Origin: Lawsonella clevelandensis
GTDB taxonomy: Bacteria > Actinomycetota > Actinomycetes > Mycobacteriales > Mycobacteriaceae
DNA length: 64,000 nt
Reading direction: 5' to 3'
Assembly: GCF_001293125.1 (NCBI RefSeq)
Contig: NZ_CP009312.1
Location: 967,447 to 1,031,446 of the forward strand
Shown here: positions 1-7,410 of the stretch, one piece after another
Layout of the letters: each line of letters begins with the position of its first letter
Numbering within the stretch: the first letter of the stretch is position 1
Position numbers and translations under genes: made by a program
Notes under the pieces: model-generated
Seen by the model: only the letters and a program-made list of their open reading frames with translations
Databases searched by the model: none
Told to the model about the DNA's origin: nothing

Positions 1-177
1 TCCGGCATCCCCGGAACCCCCGGAACAGGAACAAGCCACAACACCACCAGCAAGACCACACCCCGCCGCCCCCGCCGCTCAGCACACAACACCGAACGCA
101 TCCTCCCCCAACCCGGCAACCTCCCCCACGGCCCCATCCGCCACCCCAACGACCCCCTCTACAACACCGGCCACTAA
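1..177 (+). CDS. C-terminal end of a gene cut by the window start
   Basis: Frame 1 is open from the first base to a TAA at 175-177, giving the last 58 residues of a protein whose start lies outside the window. The visible part is rich in Pro, Thr, Arg and Asn (TPRRPRRSAHNTERILP) and ends in GPIRHPNDPLYNTGH. Low-complexity basic and Pro/Thr tails of this kind also occur on real genes here (the Nudix protein at 5967). The less repetitive last 25 residues and the hairpin about 165 bases downstream favour a real gene end. The function cannot be told from this fragment. Confidence 0.5.
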   Translation, partial: SGIPGTPGTGTSHNTTSKTTPRRPRRSAHNTERILPQPGNLPHGPIRHPNDPLYNTGH

Positions 178-264
178 CGCCACCACCAACACACACCACC
201 AGGAAACACCCTGGCTGTAACCGCTTGCGCAGACCGCTAATGCAAGCGACTGACCTCTGACAAC

Positions 265-300
265 CACACACACGCTACCCGGCACACACACGCTACCCGG
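265..300. repeat. Perfect 18-bp tandem duplication
   Basis: The 18-mer CACACACACGCTACCCGG occurs at 265-282 and again at 283-300 without mismatch. It lies in noncoding DNA between the partial gene and the terminator at 341. No function is apparent. Confidence 0.8.
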
Positions 301-340
301 CAGCATCCACCCGTCACCGTCCGCGACCCATAATAGTAAG

Positions 341-375
341 GCGCGGGTTGCCTGAGGAATCCAGGCAACCCGCGC
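341..375. terminator. Hairpin terminator, probably bidirectional
   Basis: GCGCGGGTTGCCTG pairs perfectly with CAGGCAACCCGCGC across a 7-base loop. It sits 28 bases beyond the stop of the minus-strand gene at 403-1386 and also downstream of the plus-strand gene end at 177, so it can serve both. There is no clear T-run on either side. Confidence 0.7.
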
Positions 376-402
376 TGAGCTTATGTGGAGAGGCTAGCTC
401 TA

Positions 403-1386
403 CTAGGCGTTGGGGTTGTTCTTCTTCTTCTGAACAGCCTTGTAGATGCCGTAGCCGCCGCCACCAACAATGGCGAGGACGATGATGACGATCAGAGCGG
501 TCAGCCAGCCGGGAGTGCCGGAGCCACCGGTGTCCTGATCGGCAGCGACGTCAGTGTCGGTGATCTGAAGCTGGCCATTGCTGGCAGCAGAGCTGGAGGA
601 AGCGCTCTTGTCGCCGTTGGTGGCGGAGCTCTTCTCGTTAGCTTTCTTGTCGCCGGCCTTCTTGTCGTCAGCCTTCACATCGGCGGCGGAGCCCACAGCG
701 TCAACGGACGCCAAGGTGTCCTTGCTCATAGTGGAGTGGCAACGAACCTGCAGGTCGAAGTCGCCGAGAACCGGGGCGCTCACAGCGTTCTTCACGGTGA
801 AGAAGTTCTCCGGGTTGTTGAATTCGGCAGCTGCACCCTCATTGGCGGCGTGCAGGGTGGGGAGCTTGCCTGGCTTAGTGGCCTTGAAGGTCACCTCAAC
901 CTGCGGGGGTCCCCAACGCTGGATGTCTTTGCCGTTCACGTCAACGTTGATGTTGCCGATAACGAGGCGGTTGCCGCCAACCAGGCTGATAGTGGGCTGG
1001 CCGGTGGTGGCGTGGCCGGAACCAATGAAGCGAGCGGTAACGAAGGAGCTCGGGTCATCAATGGTAAAGCGGTAGGTGGCATTGGAGTAGTTCTTGATGG
1101 TGAGGCCGTGGTCGACGCCCTTAACGGGGGCGGGGACGTAGTCGAACACCATCTTGAATTCGTCGCCAACCTTAACCTGGTCGGGAACAGTAATGGTCAT
1201 CTTGTCGGGGTCACCGGCGAAGGTTTCATCCTGGCCAGCGGGGGCACCGTTACTACGGCAGTTGCTGAGGATGGTCTTAGTTACGGTTGCTGCAGAGGCA
1301 TTCGCGGCGGTAAACGGTGCGAGGCTGACGCCCACGCCCACTACGGCGGCGAGTGCAAGGAGTCGCTTAGAGAAGTTTCGAGTCAT
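403..1386 (-). CDS. Secreted, C-terminally membrane-anchored protein, copy A
   Basis: This 327-residue protein has a Sec-type signal peptide (residues 1 to about 32, with ANASA before the probable cleavage site). An extracellular domain of about 190 residues follows, with two cysteines (43 and 216) that could form a disulfide. Next come a Lys/Asp/Ser-rich low-complexity stretch (about 235-285), one membrane helix (about 294-313) and a short basic tail (KKKNN), so it is predicted to face outward. It is a paralogue of the gene at 56439-57452: both share SLVGGNRLV, VNGKD and the FKATK-x-G-x-LPTLH segment at matching positions. I do not recognise the family. On the minus strand a GATAAT hexamer ends seven bases before the ATG and no Shine-Dalgarno is visible, so a leaderless mRNA is likely. 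Confidence 0.85.
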   Translation of the reverse strand: MTRNFSKRLLALAAVVGVGVSLAPFTAANASAATVTKTILSNCRSNGAPAGQDETFAGDPDKMTITVPDQVKVGDEFKMVFDYVPAPVKGVDHGLTIKNYSNATYRFTIDDPSSFVTARFIGSGHATTGQPTISLVGGNRLVIGNINVDVNGKDIQRWGPPQVEVTFKATKPGKLPTLHAANEGAAAEFNNPENFFTVKNAVSAPVLGDFDLQVRCHSTMSKDTLASVDAVGSAADVKADDKKAGDKKANEKSSATNGDKSASSSSAASNGQLQITDTDVAADQDTGGSGTPGWLTALIVIIVLAIVGGGGYGIYKAVQKKKNNPNA

Positions 1387-1393
1387 AGCCCCT

Positions 1394-1399
1394 ATTATC
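1394..1399 (-). promoter_or_regulatory. Candidate -10 box for a leaderless transcript
   Basis: GATAAT on the minus strand is separated by seven bases (AGGGGCT) from the ATG of the gene at 403-1386. This is the usual spacing when transcription starts at the start codon, a common arrangement in this order. The paralogue at 56439 has the same arrangement. Confidence 0.5.
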
Positions 1400-1574
1400 T
1401 AGGAAATATCGCCCCCACATGCAGGAATGAAATTTTTTTCTTATTATTTACAACTGTTGATAAACAGTCCTACATTAGCCCCTCATTGCCCCTCACTTTC
1501 CCCTCCTCTGCTATTTTGTGACGGCGCTCACAGCCTGATCGCATCTTTGCAGGCCGGGGCGTTAAGCTAGGCGT

Positions 1575-2633
1575 ATGGCCACACCTCGCAGCTCCTCCCC
1601 CAGCCGGTTTCGGCTCACGCTGCAGCGTATTAATAAGCACATCGATTGGCTTATCGTCGGCCTCCTCGCCTGCATCCTGCTGGCCACCGCTTTCCCTGCC
1701 AAAGAGGACTTCGCCATCGGCATGCACTACGTGTCCAAGGTGTTCCTCTTCCTCCTCTTCTTCTTCTATGGCGCCAAACTCGCACCACGCGAAACCCTTA
1801 TGGGCCTCCGCAATTGGCGCCTCCACGTGGTTATCACCTGCTTCACCTTCGTGGTGTTCCCCATCATCGGCATCGGCCTCAAATACGCCACCATCGGCTG
1901 GCTAGGGCAAGGCCTCGCCCTGGGCCTCCTCTACCTCACCCTGGTGCCTGGCACCGTCCAGTCCTCCATCGCCTTCACCTCGGTGGCACACGGTAATGTG
2001 GCGGGTGCCATCGTCTCCTCCAGCCTGTCCAATGTGCTGGGCGTCTTCCTCACCCCGCTGCTGGTGATGCTCACCATGGCTACCACGGGCGATGTTCACA
2101 TCACTGGCCGCAGCATCCTCGACATTTTTTTGCAGATTCTGCTGCCGTTCATCATCGGCCAGTTGTTGCATAAGCGTCTGGGCCCGGTGCTGCACCGTCA
2201 CCCCATCCTCACCAAGACCATCGACCGCGGCACTATTTGGGTGAACGTCTATACCGCGTTTTCGGAGGCTGTGGTGCAAGGCGTGTGGGTGCGGGTGACG
2301 ATGCTGCATCTGCTGGAGCTCATCGGAATCTGTATTGCGGTGGTGAGCTTGGTGCTGACGCTGTCCTGGCTGCTGGCGCGGGCGTTGGGCTTCGACCGGG
2401 GCGACCGGATCGCTGCCCAGTTCTGCGGGTCGAAGAAGTCCCTGTCTAGCGGTATTGCGATGGGGGCGGTGTTGTTTGCGGGGGTGGGCAATGGGTTGAG
2501 TGCCGGCATGTTGATGCTGCCACTGATGCTCTTTCACCTGTTCCAGTTGCTGATCTGTGCGGTGTTGGCGGGGCGCTATGGGCGCCAGTGGGAGCGGGCG
2601 CACCCGGATGGGGTGCCGGCTCCACCGTCATGA
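1575..2633 (+). CDS. Bile acid:sodium symporter-like (SBF-like) membrane transporter
   Basis: A 352-residue polytopic membrane protein with about nine or ten hydrophobic helices after a short basic N-terminus (RINKHIDWLIVGLL). The pattern FFYGAKL, LTLVPGTVQSSIAFTSVAHGN and CGSKKSLSSGIAMG fits the SBF-like/YfeH branch of the bile acid:sodium symporter superfamily, in which polar residues within two helix hairpins bind sodium and substrate. Length is normal for the family. The substrate is unknown; members of this branch are not proven bile-acid carriers. It stands alone, divergent from copy A of the anchored surface protein, and the 188-bp gap between them must hold both promoters. Confidence 0.85.
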   Translation: MATPRSSSPSRFRLTLQRINKHIDWLIVGLLACILLATAFPAKEDFAIGMHYVSKVFLFLLFFFYGAKLAPRETLMGLRNWRLHVVITCFTFVVFPIIGIGLKYATIGWLGQGLALGLLYLTLVPGTVQSSIAFTSVAHGNVAGAIVSSSLSNVLGVFLTPLLVMLTMATTGDVHITGRSILDIFLQILLPFIIGQLLHKRLGPVLHRHPILTKTIDRGTIWVNVYTAFSEAVVQGVWVRVTMLHLLELIGICIAVVSLVLTLSWLLARALGFDRGDRIAAQFCGSKKSLSSGIAMGAVLFAGVGNGLSAGMLMLPLMLFHLFQLLICAVLAGRYGRQWERAHPDGVPAPPS

Positions 2634-2810
2634 ATGTGGGGTGGTTCCTGGTGACTGGCGTATGGCTGGTTGTTGAGCATGTGGCTAACTCTTGAGCATG
2701 TGGTGCCGGCCGGCGGCCCAACCGCTAACTGCGCCGTCTCGCCTCACCGTCTAGCCTCGCCGTCTAATGCCGCCCACTGCTCCTTATCCGTCGCCGTCAT
2801 AGCCAATGTA

Positions 2811-2846
2811 TGGGCCGACGTCTGGGCCGACATCTGGGCCGATGTT
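2811..2846. repeat. Three tandem 12-bp units
   Basis: TGGGCCGACGTC, TGGGCCGACATC and TGGGCCGATGTT follow one another in noncoding DNA. They lie just before an imperfect hairpin (2847-2883, GTAGCCACC against GGTGGCGGCTAC) that may end transcription from the flanking genes. Confidence 0.7.
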
Positions 2847-2879
2847 GTAGCCACCTTCCGGATAACCTCCGGGTGGCGG

Positions 2880-3056
2880 CTACTTGCGCTTTCCCTTCAA
2901 TAGACTCACCGCGGCGTCGAAGTATTCGCGCTTCGTGTGCGTGGGCTTGCGGCGGGCAGCCTCCGGGGTGGAGGGCATATCCTTGTACTTATCGCCCAGC
3001 AGCTCGGAGCCGAGGGCTTTGCCGTAATCCTGGACTTTATTCCAATCGATCTGCAT
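2880..3056 (-). CDS. Small hypothetical protein, 58 residues
   Basis: The ATG at 3056 gives MQIDWNKVQDYGKALGSELL and so on, ending in SLLKGKRK. I chose it over upstream in-frame ATGs because it is preceded by an AAAAGAG ribosome-binding motif and because the upstream extension is low-complexity Pro/Cys/Ser. The product is small, charged and probably cytoplasmic, with a basic C-terminus. No domain is recognised. It is followed on the same strand by the hairpin at 2847-2883. Confidence 0.6.
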   Translation of the reverse strand: MQIDWNKVQDYGKALGSELLGDKYKDMPSTPEAARRKPTHTKREYFDAAVSLLKGKRK

Positions 3057-3202
3057 AGTGCTCTTTTCGTTGCTGGGGTGGGGCATACCCGAACGTGGCG
3101 CAGCTGCCTGCAGCTGCCCGTAGCTGCTGCAGCAGTGGGGCATCCCCCGGGGCATCTCCAGGGCACTACCTGCGGGGAAAGTGCGCCGCGGGAGGAGTGC
3201 GG

Positions 3203-3508
3203 CTAGGGGGCGGGGGTTTCTGTGACGGTGACGGTCTCCCGGAAGTTGTCCCGCACGTCCTTGAGCGTGTCGTTGGCATCCTTCCGCAGATCGTCCACAT
3301 CCTTCTTGGCTTTGTCGGTGGCCTTGTTGAGGTTACTGCGGGCAACGTCGGTGGGGTGCACTGTCTTGGTGACGGTGACGCGTCCATCCGGGTTGGTGGT
3401 GTTGGTGGTGGTTGCGGGGGCGTTGTCGTCGTTGTGGCAGCCGGCGATCCCAGCGGCGGCCAAACCAATGGCGAGGACGGCGGCAGCAGCCTTGGTGTGG
3501 TGAAGCAT
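3203..3508 (-). CDS. Small secreted lipoprotein with coiled-coil-like body
   Basis: The ATG at 3508 is chosen because a GGAGG motif lies at good spacing before it. The 101-residue product starts with KAAAAVLAIGLAAAGIAGC: a signal peptide ending in a lipobox (AGIAGC), so Cys is predicted to be lipidated and the protein held on the outer face of the membrane. The mature part has a Thr/Asn-rich linker, then a Lys/Asp-rich helix (LNKATDKAKKDVDDLRKDAND) with heptad-like spacing, then a Thr/Val/Glu tail. The function is unknown; it may be an envelope structural lipoprotein. Confidence 0.75.
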   Translation of the reverse strand: MLHHTKAAAAVLAIGLAAAGIAGCHNDDNAPATTTNTTNPDGRVTVTKTVHPTDVARSNLNKATDKAKKDVDDLRKDANDTLKDVRDNFRETVTVTETPAP

Positions 3509-3704
3509 GGCGACCTCCGATAGGGGCGGGGAATAGCAGGGCGGTTTCACCTTTGAGGGTAGCCACAACCCTGCGGCAGCGCCGTAGGTTGCCAGCAGTT
3601 TCGTCACCGTCACCACCTACAATCGGGTGCAAAGGTGGGGTAGTTGGGGGTCAGTTCAGCCGGGGGCTGACGGGTGGCTCGTGCAGCAGGGGGCTGGCGG
3701 TGGG

Positions 3705-4352
3705 CTAGTTCAGCCGGGGGTCGACGGGGCGGGAGGCGTAGAGGCTGAGCGGCCAGGGTTGCCGGCGCACCACCTGCGCGTACAGGTCGGTGTGGTGGTC
3801 GGTGGCGAAATCCTTGTCGAGGGCGTCGCACACATACCAGTCGCCGGCGGCAATCTCCTCCGCCAGCTGGCCGGGCCGCCAGGCACAGTAGCCCATGTAC
3901 AGGCGGTAGGATTCGCGGATGTCCTGGGTGCGGTAGATGGTGTGGGCGGTGGGGTCCATGAGGAACGTGCGTCCGCGCACCGGGTGCATGAGGGAGAGGT
4001 CCACCGGGCAATCCGGCTTCAACCGCAGCAGACCCGTCACCCGCTCCGTTTCCACCGGTCCACCAATGAAAAAGCTGGCGGGCTTGGAGCAGTAAGGGGC
4101 GAAGAGGGGCAGCACACTGTGGACGGACACCTCGGACTGTTGGTTGAGGATGATGCCGAAGGTGCCCTGGGTGTCGTCGTGTTCGAAGAGGCAGATGACG
4201 CTGCGGGAGAACACCTCGTCGCGCATGTCCGGGGCGGACACCAGCAGGCAGCCTTTGTAGGGGTCGCGCTGGTCCATGGCCAGGAAGATGCGGTCGGCGA
4301 AGGCGCCGAATTGGCTGAGGTTCCCGTAGGGGTTCATCTGGAAGTCGCTCAC
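3705..4352 (-). CDS. YqgE/AlgH family protein (UPF0301)
   Basis: About 215 residues. Family hallmarks are GCLLVSAPDMRDEVFSRSVICLFEHDDTQ, GTFGIILNQ, FIGGPV and the later YMGYCAWRPGQLAEEI. The family is widespread, its fold is known, and its biochemical role is still unclear. The GTG at 4352 overlaps the pcnA stop in a GTGA arrangement, which suggests translational coupling to pcnA; an ATG at 4367 is the alternative start. In M. tuberculosis the YqgE homologue is not next to pcnA as far as I recall, so this pairing may be lineage-specific. Confidence 0.88.
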   Translation of the reverse strand: MSDFQMNPYGNLSQFGAFADRIFLAMDQRDPYKGCLLVSAPDMRDEVFSRSVICLFEHDDTQGTFGIILNQQSEVSVHSVLPLFAPYCSKPASFFIGGPVETERVTGLLRLKPDCPVDLSLMHPVRGRTFLMDPTAHTIYRTQDIRESYRLYMGYCAWRPGQLAEEIAAGDWYVCDALDKDFATDHHTDLYAQVVRRQPWPLSLYASRPVDPRLN

Positions 4353-5884
4353 TGCGCCGCCCACCATTCGTGCAGGGCGGCGACGGCCTGGTCATGCTCC
4401 ATCGGCCCGTTCTCCATGCGCAGGTTCTTGAGGAATGCCCACGCCTGGCCCACCTCCGGACCGGGTTGCAGCCCCAGGATCTGCATGATCTCGTTGCCGT
4501 CCAAGTCGGGGCGGATGGCCTCCAGATCCTCCTTTTCCCGCAGTTCTGCGATGCGCTCTTCCAGGCTGTCCACCAGGGCGTGGAGTTTTTTGCGTTTCCA
4601 GTCGCGGGCGGTGGTGCAGTCGGCGCGCACTAGGAGGTTGAGGCGGTCCAGCAGCGGGCCGGCGTCCGTCACGTAGCGGCGCACCGCCGAGTCGGTCCAT
4701 TCGCCGTCCCCGTACCCATGAATCCGCAGATGGAGGTACACGAGTTGGCTGACGTCGTTGATCATCTGCCGGGAGTATTTGAGGGCTTTGAAGCGCTTCC
4801 GCACCATCCGGGCGCCCACGATCTCATGCTGGTAGAAGGTGACGCCGCCGCCGGGTTTCGCGGCGCGAGTTGGCACTTTGCCGACGTCGTGGAGGAGGGC
4901 CGCCCAGCGCAGTACCAGGTCGGGGTCGCCGGGTTCCAGCTCGCAGGCCTGCTTCAATACGGTGAGGCTGTGGGTGTAGACGTCCTTGTGAGGGAGTGAG
5001 GGGTCCGGCGGCATGGACATGGCCGGGATTTCGGGGAACACATGGTCGGCTAGGCTGGTCCGGCAGAGCAGGTCGATGCCGTCCCACGGGTAGGTACCCA
5101 GCATGAGTTTGTCGAGTTCCGCCTGGATACGTTCGGCGGTGATGCGGGTGATTTCCCCGGACATGTCCTGGATGGCGGCGGTGACGCGGGGGGCGAGGGT
5201 GAAGCCGAGTTTGGAGACGAAGCGGCAGGCGCGGATCATGCGCAATGGGTCGTCGTGGAAGCTCACCTCGGGGGCTTGCGGGGTGTCGAGCACTCCGGCG
5301 GCGAGGTCATTGATGCCGCCGAGGGGGTCGCAGAATTCTTGGGTGCCGTCGCCGTGCAGGCGCAGGGCCATGGCGTTGACGGTGAAGTCGCGGCGGATGA
5401 GGTCCCCTTCCAGGGTGTCGCCGAAGTGGACGATGGGGTTGCGTGAGACGCCGTCGTACTGGTCGCTGCGGAAAGTGGTGATCTCGATTTGCCAGCCGCC
5501 TTTGCTGGCGGACACGGTGCCGTACTCAATTCCGGTGTCCCACACGTTGTCTGTGCAGTTGCGGAGGATGGTGGTGACGGCGTCGGGGCGGGCGTCGGTG
5601 GTGAAGTCGAGGTCGATGCCGAGTTGGCCGAGGAGGGCATCCCGCACGGAGCCGCCCACCAGGTAGAGGTCGTGGCCGGCTGCTTCGAAGGCGGCGGCCA
5701 GCGGTGTGAGGGTGGGGGCGAGGGTATGGAGTTGGACTTGGGCGGCAGCCAGCATACGGAGGGTGCGGTCGGGCTCCGCCGTGGGGGAGGTGCCGGCGAC
5801 GGTGCTAGCTGGGGCGGCGGCGGACGGGGTGCTGGTGGTGTCTGCCGCAGGGGTGGGTTGCTGCTGGTTCGTGGGATGCATCAT
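4349..5884 (-). CDS. pcnA: CCA tRNA nucleotidyltransferase
   Basis: The enzyme adds or repairs the 3' CCA of tRNAs. The catalytic head has the pol-beta signature GGSVRD (about 77-82) followed by DLDFTTDARP with metal-binding DxD (91-93), then the RRDFTVNAMAL segment. An HD domain (LLHDVGKVPTR) follows, as in actinobacterial class II enzymes. The frame stays open far upstream, but that part only mirrors the opposite-strand Nudix gene. The ATG at 5884 is preferred because TAAACT, a fair -10 box, ends eight bases before it, suggesting leaderless translation. An ATG at 5905 is possible. It is divergent from the Nudix gene, as in M. tuberculosis (Rv3907c/Rv3908). Interestingly tRNA-Ile in this window already encodes CCA while tRNA-Ala does not, so the enzyme is needed. 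Confidence 0.93.
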   Translation of the reverse strand: MMHPTNQQQPTPAADTTSTPSAAAPASTVAGTSPTAEPDRTLRMLAAAQVQLHTLAPTLTPLAAAFEAAGHDLYLVGGSVRDALLGQLGIDLDFTTDARPDAVTTILRNCTDNVWDTGIEYGTVSASKGGWQIEITTFRSDQYDGVSRNPIVHFGDTLEGDLIRRDFTVNAMALRLHGDGTQEFCDPLGGINDLAAGVLDTPQAPEVSFHDDPLRMIRACRFVSKLGFTLAPRVTAAIQDMSGEITRITAERIQAELDKLMLGTYPWDGIDLLCRTSLADHVFPEIPAMSMPPDPSLPHKDVYTHSLTVLKQACELEPGDPDLVLRWAALLHDVGKVPTRAAKPGGGVTFYQHEIVGARMVRKRFKALKYSRQMINDVSQLVYLHLRIHGYGDGEWTDSAVRRYVTDAGPLLDRLNLLVRADCTTARDWKRKKLHALVDSLEERIAELREKEDLEAIRPDLDGNEIMQILGLQPGPEVGQAWAFLKNLRMENGPMEHDQAVAALHEWWAAQ

Positions 5885-5966
5885 CGTGTGCAAGTTTACT
5901 AACATTGCCAGCTGCTCGGCCAAGAACTTAGACCTTATAACTGCAGACAAGTAGGATTGAGGGATA

Positions 5967-7373
5967 GTGGACAGTGAACGCAAGACCCAATCCGGCGGGG
6001 ATTGCCGGCCTCCGCGTCGGCGTAGTTCCCGCCCGGCCGGCGCACCAGCCTCCGCGGCGAATCGTGCCCCGGCCTCTTCGGCTACGCCCACACAGCCCTC
6101 TCCGCGTGCCACCGTCACCCCGCGTGCCACCGTCACCCCGCGTGCCACTGCTGCCACGCCACACTCCGCTGCCACACCGCGTCCCACTGCCACACCGCGT
6201 GCAATCACCCCAGCCCGCACCCCAGCCACACCTCCCCGGACCCCGGCGGCCACTCCCCGCCCAGCGAAACCCCGCCCCACCAACACCCCCCGCAACGGCG
6301 CTATCGTCCTCGACCCCAACGGCGTCGCCGGCAAGGCACCCAAACGCTATACCCGCAGTTCCACGCAAAATAATGGGCGGCGGCCCGTCACCCGCTCCCT
6401 TACCAAGAGCCAGGTCAAACGCAACCGCGGCCGCAGCTACCCGGAAACGTCCGCCGGCGGCCTGGTGCTGCGCAACATGCGCCGCGCCTACAACCCTCGC
6501 ACCAACCGCGTTTACCTATCGGCTGTGAAGGTGGCGCTCATCGGCCGTACCGACCGCCGCGGCCGACTCCTCTGGTCCCTGCCCAAGGGCCACATTGAGG
6601 ACTACGAAACCGTCCCCATGACCGCCGTCCGCGAAGTGCGCGAGGAGACGGGCATTGAGGGCGAGGTCATTAAGCACCTTGGCACCATCGACTACTGGTT
6701 CCTGTCCGACGGCAAGCGCATCCACAAGACTGTCCACCACTATCTGCTGCGCTTTGTGGGTGGAGAACTCTCCAACGCGGACGCCGAGATTTCCGAGGTG
6801 AAGTGGGTGTCCTTGAAGGATCTACCCGCCCACTTGAGCTACGCCGATGAGCGGAAGCTGGCTCGCCGGGCGACGGGCGTGGTGGCGGCGTGGATTCGTA
6901 GCGAGTATGGGTCCGGTGACGGCACCGACGAGACAATTCAGATTGAGGGCGAGTTTCCGGATGATGACATTCTGGGTGACGACCTGGACGCGGCCGACCT
7001 GCTAGAACCTACCCACGGCGGGAAGCACACTAGTGATGGCCAGCCAGCACACGGTAACCAACAGCACGGTAACCAACAGCACGGCGACGGGACGCAGGGC
7101 GACCGAGCTGAGGGCGACCGCAGCACTGGGGACCGCGCACAGGGCAGTCGGGCTGGTAATAGCCAGCACCCCCGTAATAGCGGCCGGAACAGTGGCCAGC
7201 GTCGGAACCGTCGTGGCCGGCGGCGCGGCCGCCGCTCCAACGCCACCACCACAAACACCACCACTGCAAACACTGGGAATCACACCCCCCGCACCACCCC
7301 GCTCACCCCCAACACCGGCACACCACCCCCAGGTAACCCCCACTCGCTACCTAACACACCAGCTCACGAGTAA
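5967..7373 (+). CDS. mutT4: Nudix hydrolase (MutT4-like) with long disordered ends
   Basis: The 468-residue product has an ordinary Nudix domain in its middle: GHIEDYE...REVREETGI (about 208-230) matches the full GX5EX7REUXEEXGU box. The domain hydrolyses nucleoside diphosphates linked to another group. Position beside pcnA and before the Rv3909/murJ pair points to the MutT4 lineage. Outside the domain it is unusual: residues 1 to about 120 are Pro/Ala/Thr repeats ([11 protein letters not shown]), and after about residue 340 the tail has HGNQQ and GDRxxGDR repeats, then an Arg/Gly block ([12 protein letters not shown]) and a Thr/Pro end. The tails may bind RNA or be disordered. The start is GTG at 5967 with a weak ribosome site. 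Confidence 0.85.
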   Translation: MDSERKTQSGGDCRPPRRRSSRPAGAPASAANRAPASSATPTQPSPRATVTPRATVTPRATAATPHSAATPRPTATPRAITPARTPATPPRTPAATPRPAKPRPTNTPRNGAIVLDPNGVAGKAPKRYTRSSTQNNGRRPVTRSLTKSQVKRNRGRSYPETSAGGLVLRNMRRAYNPRTNRVYLSAVKVALIGRTDRRGRLLWSLPKGHIEDYETVPMTAVREVREETGIEGEVIKHLGTIDYWFLSDGKRIHKTVHHYLLRFVGGELSNADAEISEVKWVSLKDLPAHLSYADERKLARRATGVVAAWIRSEYGSGDGTDETIQIEGEFPDDDILGDDLDAADLLEPTHGGKHTSDGQPAHGNQQHGNQQHGDGTQGDRAEGDRSTGDRAQGSRAGNSQHPRNSGRNSGQRRNRRGRRRGRRSNATTTNTTTANTGNHTPRTTPLTPNTGTPPPGNPHSLPNTPAHE

Positions 7374-7410
7374 TTTGGACTCGTCACCACAACACACAAT
7401 AGGAGGGACA

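Noticed and set aside
1453-1468. Small palindrome ACTGTT-GATA-AACAGT before the symporter gene
   Set aside because: Too short and isolated to claim as an operator; no regulator gene is nearby.
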